Part shown: positions 1 through 8,408 of the stretch, in pieces | How positions within the stretch are numbered: the first letter of the stretch is position 1 | How the letters are laid out: every line of letters begins with the position of its first letter | Notes under the pieces: generated by a model | Seen by the model: only the letters and a program-made list of their open reading frames with translations | What the model was told of the DNA's origin: nothing | Databases searched by the model: none | Origin: Flavobacteriales bacterium | Lineage (GTDB): Bacteria > Bacteroidota > Bacteroidia > Flavobacteriales_D > Sanyastnellaceae | Reading direction: 5' to 3' | Assembly: GCA_947463065.1 (NCBI GenBank) | Contig: CANHSF010000004.1 | Coordinates: 1 to 41,933, forward strand | DNA: 41,933 nucleotides | Program-made: the position numbers and the translations under genes

Positions 1-1
1 C

Positions 2-3000
2 CCCGATGGCAGTGGACCTTGCAACTCAGCAGCAGATCAAGCCACGGTGACCGTTTCTACTCCAGCGACAGCCACTGCAGGTGGACCTTACACCATTTGC
101 AGCAGTGACATCGCCTCCATCGCAGTCACTACAACCCCGGGCACAGGAAGTTGGTCAGGGGGATCTGGCACCTTTGGCAACAACGCCAATAGCAGCACCA
201 CCTATGATCCCACCGCTGCCGAAACAGCCACCGCTGTGACCTTGACTTGGACCACCGTGGACCCCGATCTCGCAGGTCCCTGCCCTGTGGTCACCGCGCA
301 AGCAGTGGTCAATGTATTGGGCGCGGCTATTGCCGATGCCAATGGTCCATATGCTACCTGCGGATTGGAGCTTGTGAGTATCTCTGCGACGGCCAACGGC
401 GGAGGCACTTGGACAGGTGGTGCAGGTGTTTTTGCCAATGCCACAAGTGCATCCACAACCTATACACCTGCGCTTTCAGAAGTCGGGGGTCCTGTGACCT
501 TGACCTGGGAGACCTTTGATCCAGATAATACCGGACCTTGCAACAACGCCATTGACAACGCTACACTCAACGTGAGCACGCCAGCTACGGCCACTGCAGG
601 TGGACCTTACACCATATGCAGCAGTGACATCGCCTCCATCGCAGTCACTACAACCCCGGGCACAGGAAGTTGGTCGGGGGGATCTGGCACCTTTGGAAAC
701 AACACCAATAGCAGCACCACCTATGATCCTTCGGATGCTGAAACAGCCACCGCTGTGACCTTGACTTGGACCACAATGGACCCCGATGATGCTGGACCAT
801 GCCCCATAGTCACCGCGCAAGCAGTGGTCAATGTATTGGCCGCCGCTATTGCCGATGCCAATGGTCCATATGCTACCTGCGGATTGGAGCCTGTGAGTAT
901 CTCTGCAACGGCCAACGGTGCAGGAACTTGGACTGGAGGTGCGGGTGTTTTTGAAAACCCCACAAACACTTCTACAACCTACTCGCCTGCACTCTCTGAA
1001 GTGGGAGGACCTGTGACTTTAACATGGGAGACTTTTGACCCCGATAATGCGGGACCTTGCAACAACGCCATTGACAACGCTACGCTCAACGTGAGCACGC
1101 CAGCTACAGCCACTGCAGGTGGACCTTACACCATATGCAGCAATGGGGCGGCAGAAATTGAAGTGACCTCCTTCCCGTCAACCGGCTCGTGGTCGGGTGG
1201 CACTGGGTCTTTTGAGAACGACTTAGCAGCAGCGACTGACTATACGCCATCTACTACGGAATCAGCAACGACAGTTGAATTGATATGGACCACCAGTGAC
1301 CCAGACGAAGCGGGACCTTGTTTGCCAGTGGAAGCCTTGGTATCTGTAAGCATTCTGGCGGAAGCGAGTGCTCAAATCAACGGTCCTTACGACGTTTGTT
1401 CAAATTCAGAAGTAGAAGTGCTGTCGGTTTCGAATGGACCTGGGGAATGGACATTGACCCCCACCAACTTGGGATCACTGGACGACTACTCCACCAATGC
1501 ATCGAATTTTACTCCCAATGTGGGATTTTTCCAAGAGGAATCCGTGATTTTAGAATGGACCACATTTGATCCCGATGGAGCGGGACCCTGCGAGGCCATC
1601 ACTGCAACCAGCACCGTCTTTATTCATGCTCTTCCAACTATTGACCTTCAAGCATCCTTTCAAATTGATTGTGGCGATGAGATTTCAGCCACGGTGAGTG
1701 GCGGTTCCGGTGTCGGCTATTCTTATCAATGGAGTCCTGAGCTTGGGCTCATTGATCCCACATCAATCAATACGCCAGTGAATGCTTCAGGCACCTATAC
1801 AATTGCCATCACCGATAGTTATAACTGCACGAACTCTGCAGAAACCGTCGTTGCTATCAATGCATTGGATCAAATGGCTGCCGCTGACGATGTAGAAACT
1901 TGTTTGTACGAAAACGTGGATATCAACGGCAGTGCAACCTTGGGCCAAGCTCCTTTTGTTTTCACTTGGAGCCCCGTTGAGCATTTAACACCCGGAGCAG
2001 GCAACACGCCCGATGTCTCTTTCGATTTCAATGAGCTCCTCGCTTCCGACTCCATTTTTACTTTGATTTTGAATGTCACTGACGCGTTTGGCTGCAGTGA
2101 CAACGAGCAGGTTGATGTGTTGGTTCACCCATTGCCCGTTGTGGACGCTGGCGTCGACCTCGCCGTATGCGAAGATGCTAATGAATTTACACTTTCTGGA
2201 TATTCTCCCGAGATGAATGCCGGTATATCAGCGGTTTGGACCCCATCCGATGCAGTCAATCCCGGCACTCTCCCGATTGGCTCAAACGATTTCGAATACA
2301 CCTTCACAGACTTAAATGGTTGCGTCAACTCCGATGAGCGAATGATCACTATTCACGAATTGCCGCAAGCGGCATTTGCTTACCCATTGAGCGCTTGCAT
2401 CGGAACCCCTATTCAGTTTATAAATCAATCATCTTGCGGAACGTGCGGGCCACTGACCTATCAATGGATTATTGGAAGCGAAGAAAACAGCAGTATCCTC
2501 CAAAATCCAATCGTAACATTTCAAGATACTGGATATGTAGATATTACACTCGTTGTACTTTCAAGCTTCGGTTGTATCGATTCTTTGACCCAAACTATCC
2601 ACCTATTGGCCTTACCTGAAACGTCCTTTACAATGTCTGAGCACGCTGGTTGCGGACCCATTGATGTGCTGCTTGAAAATACATCTATTGGCTCTGAGGT
2701 GACCTATGCATGGGAAATTGATCCCTTTGGCAGCAGCGTGAATGCAGAGCCTGGAGTCCTCACTTTTCCTGCTGCCCCTTGCGATTCCATTTACTATTTT
2801 ATCCATTTAGAAACCACCAATATCTGCGGCACCACGTCATTCGGCGATTCACTGTTGGTATTCTCTCTTCCTCAACCAATTTTCACTACGAGTACCGATA
2901 CGATCTGCGCTTCGTTGAACTTAGAAATATACAATCAAACAACCTGCGCTTGGCAGACCACCTATCAATGGGATTTCGGCGACAATACGATTTCAGATTC

Positions 3001-4381
3001 TCAAGAGCTTTCAGAAGATCACGTTTATTATGCATCTAACGATTTTGCGGAATTCAACATCAGCCTCATCGCAAGCAATCCTTGCGGGAATTCCGAGGCC
3101 ATCAACTCCGTAATTGTCGTGCCTAATTCAATCACAGCATTTTTTAATGCAGACCCGATCAACGGTTGTGAACCTTTGCCCGTCCAATTCGATCAAGAGA
3201 TGTTTGGTGTGACTTATTTTGCGTGGGATTTCGGAGATGGATTTGCTTCATTAGAAGAAGATCCTTTTCATGAATTTGCTGCTGACGGCCAATACAATGT
3301 TGATTTCATCGCTGGCAATTTTTGCGGAGCTCAAGATACAGCTACACAAATAATTAATGTGTTGCCAGCGCCGAACTTTGATTTTATAACCAGCGAAGAG
3401 TTTTTATGTGTAGGCGAAAGTACCAATTTCACGGCATTCGGAGACCCCGTTTATGGTTATAATTGGAACTTCGGTGACAATCAGTCTAGCTCAGCAGTAT
3501 CGCCTGATCATGTTTATCTTGACGAAGGCGTTTATGAGGTCACTCTAGTGGCAATTTCATCTGAAAATGGCTGCCCATCAGTTCAAACAAATAGTATTGA
3601 AGTGATCACAACACCTGACATTCAAATTTTTGCCGATAGTTTATCGGGATGTCCACCGTTCTTGGTTCAATTCTCCAATGCGTCTACGAATGCCATAAAC
3701 TACTTCTGGAATCTAGATGACGGCAATTCGTTTGTTGGTGATACCCTTCAACACATCTATGAAAATTCAGGCACCTACGATGTAGAAATAATCGCTGTCA
3801 ACTCGAACTCCTGCACGGATACAACCACCATTCAAATTACAGTTTATCCTCAGCCTATTGCTGAGTTTAACTATACCACACTCGATCTTGATTACGAATT
3901 CGAAGTGGATTTTGACAATCTCTCACAAAATGCGATTGCATATAGTTGGGACTTTGGAGATGGAAGTACATCGTTTAGTGTTAGTCCAAGAAAAGACTAT
4001 CAAAAGGATGGAAATTGCATTTACGAACCAACCCTCACGGCGTACAATTCATTTGGATGCACTGATATCACATCCAATACCATTTCTATTCCATTTGAGC
4101 TTCGGGTATGGGCGCCTAATACGTTTACGCCTAATGGCAATGATCTCAATGAGACCTTTCAGGTGGTCACGATTGACGTGGATCCGGAAACTTCATTGCT
4201 TCGCATCTTTAACAGATGGGGTGTAATGATTTTTGAAGACCAGGGGATTAATCCAGGTTGGGATGGCCTTATCAATGGTTCACCAGCACCAATTGACACC
4301 TACATATGGCACTACTCAGCCCAACTCAAATGTGGATTTAAGGAATACAAAACAATGGGAATAGTGACCATTGTGAGATAA
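2..4381 (+). CDS. Giant repeat/PKD surface protein with T9SS type B sorting domain (5' end outside window)
   Basis: The frame is open from base 2, so the N-terminus lies upstream; 1459 residues are visible. The first ~520 residues are six ~86-residue Ig-like units in an A-B-A-B-A-B order (A has GGPYTIC, B has NGPYATC; each ends near DPD..GPC). The middle holds further Ig/PKD-like domains, including at least five PKD motifs (WDFGD, WNFGD, WNLDD) between about 2950 and 4000. The end, from about 4106, is a gliding-motility-associated type B C-terminal domain (APNTFTPNGND, then FNRWG, then WDG). By family knowledge the protein is exported by T9SS and fixed to the cell surface or released; adhesion or matrix binding is inferred from the architecture. 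The next gene starts 18 bp downstream, so the two are probably co-transcribed. The family assignment is secure; the ligand is unknown. Confidence 0.95.
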   Translation, partial: PDGSGPCNSAADQATVTVSTPATATAGGPYTICSSDIASIAVTTTPGTGSWSGGSGTFGNNANSSTTYDPTAAETATAVTLTWTTVDPDLAGPCPVVTAQAVVNVLGAAIADANGPYATCGLELVSISATANGGGTWTGGAGVFANATSASTTYTPALSEVGGPVTLTWETFDPDNTGPCNNAIDNATLNVSTPATATAGGPYTICSSDIASIAVTTTPGTGSWSGGSGTFGNNTNSSTTYDPSDAETATAVTLTWTTMDPDDAGPCPIVTAQAVVNVLAAAIADANGPYATCGLEPVSISATANGAGTWTGGAGVFENPTNTSTTYSPALSEVGGPVTLTWETFDPDNAGPCNNAIDNATLNVSTPATATAGGPYTICSNGAAEIEVTSFPSTGSWSGGTGSFENDLAAATDYTPSTTESATTVELIWTTSDPDEAGPCLPVEALVSVSILAEASAQINGPYDVCSNSEVEVLSVSNGPGEWTLTPTNLGSLDDYSTNASNFTPNVGFFQEESVILEWTTFDPDGAGPCEAITATSTVFIHALPTIDLQASFQIDCGDEISATVSGGSGVGYSYQWSPELGLIDPTSINTPVNASGTYTIAITDSYNCTNSAETVVAINALDQMAAADDVETCLYENVDINGSATLGQAPFVFTWSPVEHLTPGAGNTPDVSFDFNELLASDSIFTLILNVTDAFGCSDNEQVDVLVHPLPVVDAGVDLAVCEDANEFTLSGYSPEMNAGISAVWTPSDAVNPGTLPIGSNDFEYTFTDLNGCVNSDERMITIHELPQAAFAYPLSACIGTPIQFINQSSCGTCGPLTYQWIIGSEENSSILQNPIVTFQDTGYVDITLVVLSSFGCIDSLTQTIHLLALPETSFTMSEHAGCGPIDVLLENTSIGSEVTYAWEIDPFGSSVNAEPGVLTFPAAPCDSIYYFIHLETTNICGTTSFGDSLLVFSLPQPIFTTSTDTICASLNLEIYNQTTCAWQTTYQWDFGDNTISDSQELSEDHVYYASNDFAEFNISLIASNPCGNSEAINSVIVVPNSITAFFNADPINGCEPLPVQFDQEMFGVTYFAWDFGDGFASLEEDPFHEFAADGQYNVDFIAGNFCGAQDTATQIINVLPAPNFDFITSEEFLCVGESTNFTAFGDPVYGYNWNFGDNQSSSAVSPDHVYLDEGVYEVTLVAISSENGCPSVQTNSIEVITTPDIQIFADSLSGCPPFLVQFSNASTNAINYFWNLDDGNSFVGDTLQHIYENSGTYDVEIIAVNSNSCTDTTTIQITVYPQPIAEFNYTTLDLDYEFEVDFDNLSQNAIAYSWDFGDGSTSFSVSPRKDYQKDGNCIYEPTLTAYNSFGCTDITSNTISIPFELRVWAPNTFTPNGNDLNETFQVVTIDVDPETSLLRIFNRWGVMIFEDQGINPGWDGLINGSPAPIDTYIWHYSAQLKCGFKEYKTMGIVTIVR
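72..1109 (+). repeat. Tandem 519-bp coding repeat (two close copies plus a diverged third)
   Basis: Copies start at 72 and 591, exactly 519 bp (173 codons) apart, and look about 90% identical at the DNA level by eye. A third, more diverged copy begins at 1110. Each copy encodes one A plus one B Ig-like unit. The first bases of the window end in a similar tail (GPCN..A..ATVTVSTPATA), so more copies probably lie upstream. The in-frame period and high identity suggest recent expansion or gene conversion. Confidence 0.9.
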
Positions 4382-4399
4382 TGTCCAAATGATCGTAAT

Positions 4400-6232
4400 A
4401 TGAAAGGCATCAATTATTTTTCCTTCCTGTTCATTTTCCTTTCTCTTGGATATGGATCGGTTTATAGTCAGCACTGCTCCGAATTTATTCTTGCAAATTC
4501 TACGTCTGAAGAATTCATTGAAATTCGATCCTCAAGAACTTTTGAGAAAAAGGGAGAAGAGAGTTTACTGCTTGCAAAAGAACAGTTGAAAAAAGAACTC
4601 CAACTCCTCATGTCTGAATCCATAATGACGAAAGTAACTGGCGTGACGGACCACTCCATTAAAGAGACCAACGGCAATGTCTCCGAGTTCTTTCAAACAC
4701 AAATGAAAATCGAAACATCAACAAGTCTTGGCTTCGCAGATGTTGACTATTGTATCGACAAAAAAGCTAAAGTGATATGGGGCAAATACCGCATTCAACG
4801 ACGTCAACTCGCCACAGCAACGCTGCAGAACTGCATTAGTCAAATGACCGCATTGAACGCCGAAATTCAAGGGATCATTTCGTCCGATAGCAAGGTTGAT
4901 GTGCAATCATTAAAACAAAGATATTTGATCCTCAATCGCGATTATCAGAGCGCACTTTATTTAAATCCAGAGATCGATACCAAACAGTGGAACGCGCTGA
5001 TCGACGTGTACAATAACGAAATGGTTGCCCTATCTAGCTCGCAGGATCAAATAGCGTTTAATCATGAATTTGACCAGGCCAAGAGCAAACTAAAATCAGG
5101 TCAATATTATGATGCGCTATTGATTTTGAACCGACTAAAGATTGATCATTTCTACCATGAAGAATTGACCTTAACCATCGAAAATGCAAAATCCAACTAC
5201 AAGGATTATGTCATACGCAGATGCGGCGAACTCATGAATCAAAGGGATTTCGAAAAGGGCTTGCAGGTTTTATCACAATATTGCGGGATCGTAAATTGCG
5301 ACGAGAGCATCAATTCACTTCGACAAGAAATAAGTCGGAAATACTTTAAGGAACTCGCAGAGAAAATTCGTTCAGCTATCAAGTTTAAAGAAGAAATAAG
5401 TGTCGAAAAACTCAAGACCACAATCGACCAATTTAGAGATATTGACAAGTCTGCTTATCAGGAAATTTGCAATGAATACAATGATTTTCATATTGAACTA
5501 GGGATGCAACGCGTAGCAAGCAATATTGCCAAGGAAGAGTATTGGCTCGCGTATGCATTGATTAAGGAACTCGAAAATCGCTACGGAAAAAGGGACAGCG
5601 AACTTCTTAAGCTCAAGAGCTCAATAGAGCGAAGAATACTAAAAGAGGCCGTTCAAGAGGAAAAAAAACAAAGACCTAAATTACTATCCACCTGGGTCGG
5701 TGTTGACTTAAACTTTAATGATGTCGATTTGGGTTCTTTAAAAAACTATACTGCTGATCACTATTACTTCGGTTATCATGTCGGACTGTATTGGAAATAT
5801 AAATTCGAAAAAAACTATAAAAAGTCCTATCCCGTAAGAAGCGATTTTATCGGTGTTCGAATGCGCATGCTGGATTATGGCAGCGCAACTGCTCTAGTCG
5901 ATTCTCTGGATAATGAACTATCCGCGACCAAATCACTTCCAGCACACTTTGACCTCGGTATTGATGGAATTACCTTCCGCGTGCTGCATTATGGTTTGGC
6001 ACTTCATATAAATGAAAACTGGGATTTCCGTCATCCAAAGTATTACCAAGCGACAATCGGATTTCGTTTGCCCATCTCCATCTTCTCATGGATGACCGAT
6101 GTGCACTTAAAATCTTCGCTACAAGGCAAAGGTTGGATTAGTCTATCCTCTGGGTTGAGTTTGCGTTTCGACTATCAGCGAAAGTTTTCAAGAAAAGATA
6201 AAAAGCGAATTCGTGCGGATAAGTTCTCGTAG
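4400..6232 (+). CDS. Exported protein with LPP20-like N-terminal domain, helical middle and beta-rich C-terminus
   Basis: 610 residues. An N-terminal signal peptide (hydrophobic residues 5-20, likely cut after YSQ) sends it out of the cytoplasm. Residues ~30-150 resemble the LPP20/LPP20-like fold seen in exported Bacteroidota proteins (a helix rich in K/E/L, then a beta region ending VIWGKYRI); this is by pattern only. Residues ~150-430 are charged and helical, compatible with TPR or coiled-coil packing (QYYDALLILNRL). The last ~170 residues are rich in aromatic beta-strand-like segments. It follows the type B T9SS gene by 18 bp and could serve as its partner. No sorting domain is visible. 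Its last codons and 3' flank are duplicated 1.3 kb downstream. Confidence 0.75.
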   Translation: MKGINYFSFLFIFLSLGYGSVYSQHCSEFILANSTSEEFIEIRSSRTFEKKGEESLLLAKEQLKKELQLLMSESIMTKVTGVTDHSIKETNGNVSEFFQTQMKIETSTSLGFADVDYCIDKKAKVIWGKYRIQRRQLATATLQNCISQMTALNAEIQGIISSDSKVDVQSLKQRYLILNRDYQSALYLNPEIDTKQWNALIDVYNNEMVALSSSQDQIAFNHEFDQAKSKLKSGQYYDALLILNRLKIDHFYHEELTLTIENAKSNYKDYVIRRCGELMNQRDFEKGLQVLSQYCGIVNCDESINSLRQEISRKYFKELAEKIRSAIKFKEEISVEKLKTTIDQFRDIDKSAYQEICNEYNDFHIELGMQRVASNIAKEEYWLAYALIKELENRYGKRDSELLKLKSSIERRILKEAVQEEKKQRPKLLSTWVGVDLNFNDVDLGSLKNYTADHYYFGYHVGLYWKYKFEKNYKKSYPVRSDFIGVRMRMLDYGSATALVDSLDNELSATKSLPAHFDLGIDGITFRVLHYGLALHINENWDFRHPKYYQATIGFRLPISIFSWMTDVHLKSSLQGKGWISLSSGLSLRFDYQRKFSRKDKKRIRADKFS

Positions 6233-6294
6233 ACTTCAATGAGCACCCAAACCTGCTTATCGCAGCCAATAGCTCCTTTAACATTTGCAAAATG
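6183..6294 (+). repeat. Copy 1 of a 112-bp duplicated segment (gene tail plus 3' flank)
   Basis: The last ~16 codons and stop of the gene ending at 6232, plus about 60 bp of its 3' flank, recur at 7498-7609 in the same orientation. About 10 of 112 positions differ by eye, and no gaps are needed. Confidence 0.85.
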
Positions 6295-6406
6295 TCCTAA
6301 ATAAGGAGAGGTTACAATAAGAATATACTTATTGGTCACCGATTTTAACAAGTATCCTCGTAAACGCTATTTATGTTGCACAGATAAACATCAAAACTAG
6401 ACTTCA

Positions 6407-6691
6407 GTGAAAAAAATTATCCCGTATACAATAGCCATTCTCCTCTTTCTATGTCTCGCAGACATGCCATATGGCTACTATCAATTTGTCAGATTGGCTG
6501 CTGCTATATTCTTCGTAGTCACCGCAATGGATGAATTTCAAACCAATCGAAATCAAATAGGATTAGTCTTTCTTGGTTTGGCCATACTGTTTCAACCTTT
6601 AATGAAGATAGCATTAGGACGCGAACTATGGAACATCTTGGATGTGATAATTGGTATTGGCCTTATTTGGTATTACAAAATGAAGCAGTAG
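6407..6691 (+). CDS. Small membrane protein, DUF6804-like
   Basis: 94 residues with a GTG start. Three or four hydrophobic segments are visible: ~4-18, ~24-41, ~52-68 and ~76-90. The PYGYYQFVR motif after the first segment and the LGRELWNILDVI motif before the last resemble the DUF6804 family of small uncharacterised inner-membrane proteins; this was recognised by pattern, not by a search. It lies 174 bp after the preceding gene, in its own spacer. Nothing in the sequence points to a biochemical function. No in-frame ATG lies close upstream, so GTG is the best start. Confidence 0.7.
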   Translation: MKKIIPYTIAILLFLCLADMPYGYYQFVRLAAAIFFVVTAMDEFQTNRNQIGLVFLGLAILFQPLMKIALGRELWNILDVIIGIGLIWYYKMKQ

Positions 6692-6697
6692 TTGCAA

Positions 6698-7087
6698 TCA
6701 CTCTTTCTTTTGAAAATGAGAGAAAACAAAAGCCGCCGCTGCAATGATTAGACCGCCTATTAGGATAATTCTGAGAATGAGAGTAAATAATGATAAGATT
6801 GCAGAAATGAGGGGCCAGACACAAATGCATCCAATAAATATTATTGCTATTCCAAGGCAGCCCTCATCGCCTGGCTTAGATTTACTTTGCAAGCCAATCC
6901 CTATGACTAACATTAACACTCCCACGCCAATCATGATTTTATCCGAATCATCAAAATGAAAATGGGACCAGCGTTTTTGATTTCTTAAATCCTCCTCATC
7001 GAAATCAGCATCAGAAATTCTTCCTCGCTGACCTATAACATTTGATGCTAAAAATAAACCTAATAAAATCAAGACTAAATAGCGCAT
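6698..7087 (-). CDS. Small exported/membrane protein of unknown function
   Basis: 129 residues on the minus strand, convergent with the DUF6804-like gene and only 6 bp from its stop. It has a signal peptide (MRYLVLILLGLFLASNVIG), then an acidic linker (SDADFDEEDL). Two or three membrane helices follow (~50-65, ~77-93, ~97-121) with a short charged tail. I do not recognise the family. The normal codon use, ATG start and clean signal peptide argue that it is real. No terminator is evident in the short convergent gap. Confidence 0.65.
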   Translation of the reverse strand: MRYLVLILLGLFLASNVIGQRGRISDADFDEEDLRNQKRWSHFHFDDSDKIMIGVGVLMLVIGIGLQSKSKPGDEGCLGIAIIFIGCICVWPLISAILSLFTLILRIILIGGLIIAAAAFVFSHFQKKE

Positions 7088-7928
7088 AGAACTCTTTTTA
7101 AATTTTTGATTTTGACCACTAAGTTATCAAAGTTCTGAATCATTTCACAGTGCGAGTGTGATATCTAGAAGAAATATAGCCCAGCCTAACTCTCGCAGCA
7201 TTGCGATTTAGCCAACGGGTGCTATAGTAGCAAACACCCACAGTATCTTTAGATAGCAATAATGTCCAATAGACGTTTGCCCGATTTAACCGCGTATCCT
7301 CATAACCAAAACCCGCCTTATATGAGTCCCGCTAAAAATCGCTAGTGGCTAGTTTTACCTCATGATAGGTTATATACACTTTCGAAGTTGATTTTAAATC
7401 TAATGGATCAGCGGGTTAATTATCACACCGCTGTAAACAACCTACAATCAGGTTTTTTTTCTTGGCTAAGAAAACAATAAGCAAATGAAAAAAAGACAGT
7501 TTTCAAGAAAAGATAAAAAGCGAATTCGTGCAGATAACTTCTCGTGGATTCGAATGAGCACCCAATCCTGCTTATCGCAGCCAATAGCTCCCTTTACACT
7601 TGCAAAATGGTAAGCCAATCCCACGCTTGACACATAACATTCCTCCACATTGTTAAATGAATTTCTTTCTATAGATATAAGAGTCCTTGTATTACCTTTA
7701 CCCCGCTTAACTATAACATCTTATGCGCACATTTCTTGTAGAACATCCCGTTGTACAAAATTCTACATTCGCATATATCATGCGAGCATGCACTTGTTTC
7801 TCAGCAATTGTGCGTTTTTTTTTGTCGCCGAAGGAAATGTTCTTTCACGCACAAATGCTTAACAACCTAACGACCGATCAACACCTGTAGCCATTGAAAT
7901 TTCGATATCAACCGCGACCCCACTTCCT
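7088..7928. other. 840-bp spacer without a convincing gene
   Basis: This AT-rich stretch has only short open frames (60-70 codons) with no signal peptide, conserved motif or plausible start. It contains the second copy of the 112-bp duplicated segment (7498-7609). A weaker similarity of about 25 bp near 7285-7312 matches the 3' flank of the original copy near 6335-6360. It looks like decayed, rearranged sequence rather than a regulatory region alone. Confidence 0.6.
7498..7609 (+). repeat. Copy 2 of the 112-bp duplicated segment, with stop codon lost
   Basis: About 91% identical by eye to 6183-6294. The TAG stop of the source gene is TGG here, and no coding sequence of the parent gene precedes the copy. 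It therefore appears to be a relic of a duplication, not a working gene. Confidence 0.85.
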
Positions 7929-8405
7929 ATGAGAAAACTTTTACTCCTCACGCAACTGGTGATTTGGGGCATACGCTCGGACGCCCAAACCATACAACCA
8001 AGTACTATCAATGCAAGTGGTGGAAATGCCGTTATTGCCGCAATGACCATAGAATGGAATGTAGCTGAGAGCATCGTTGCAACGATGGAGTCCAGCTCGG
8101 GTGTTTCGATTACAAGTGGCCAACTTCAACCTGCGCAGCAGATCATTGCGACACACGAATTGGTTCGAGCGGACATCCGAATTTTTCCTGTGCCAACCAG
8201 AGCCTTGGTCAATCTCAATTCGGACGAGCCCATTGAGCATGTGCGTATATTCGATAGCACGGGTCAACTTGTCTTAGACGATCATTTCTATCATAAAAGC
8301 ATACAGCTGAATATTGCTGAATTTGCAGCAGGAGTTTATCACATCATACTGTCCAACTCAAATGGTCAAATTATTTTCAAATCCAGTATTTCCAAAGTAA
8401 ACTAA
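7929..8405 (+). CDS. Small secreted protein with T9SS type A sorting domain
   Basis: 158 residues. A signal peptide (~1-19, ending SDAQ) is followed by a short ~60-residue region (IQPSTINASGG, ending VSITSGQLQPAQ). A type A C-terminal domain fills ~80-155: IRIFPVPTRALVNLNS (the FPVP replaces the more usual YPNP), then VRIFDSTGQLV, then AAGVYHIIL. By family knowledge it crosses the outer membrane through T9SS and is anchored or released. The collagen-like gene begins 3 bp after its stop, so the two should share a transcript. The next protein has no sorting domain of its own, and this one may be its surface partner (inference). Confidence 0.85.
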   Translation: MRKLLLLTQLVIWGIRSDAQTIQPSTINASGGNAVIAAMTIEWNVAESIVATMESSSGVSITSGQLQPAQQIIATHELVRADIRIFPVPTRALVNLNSDEPIEHVRIFDSTGQLVLDDHFYHKSIQLNIAEFAAGVYHIILSNSNGQIIFKSSISKVN

Positions 8406-8408
8406 GTC

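Noticed and set aside
7466-7862. Two short frames (minus 7466-7648, plus 7650-7862) in the spacer
   Set aside because: They lack signal peptide, motifs and plausible starts, and the first runs across the duplicated relic.
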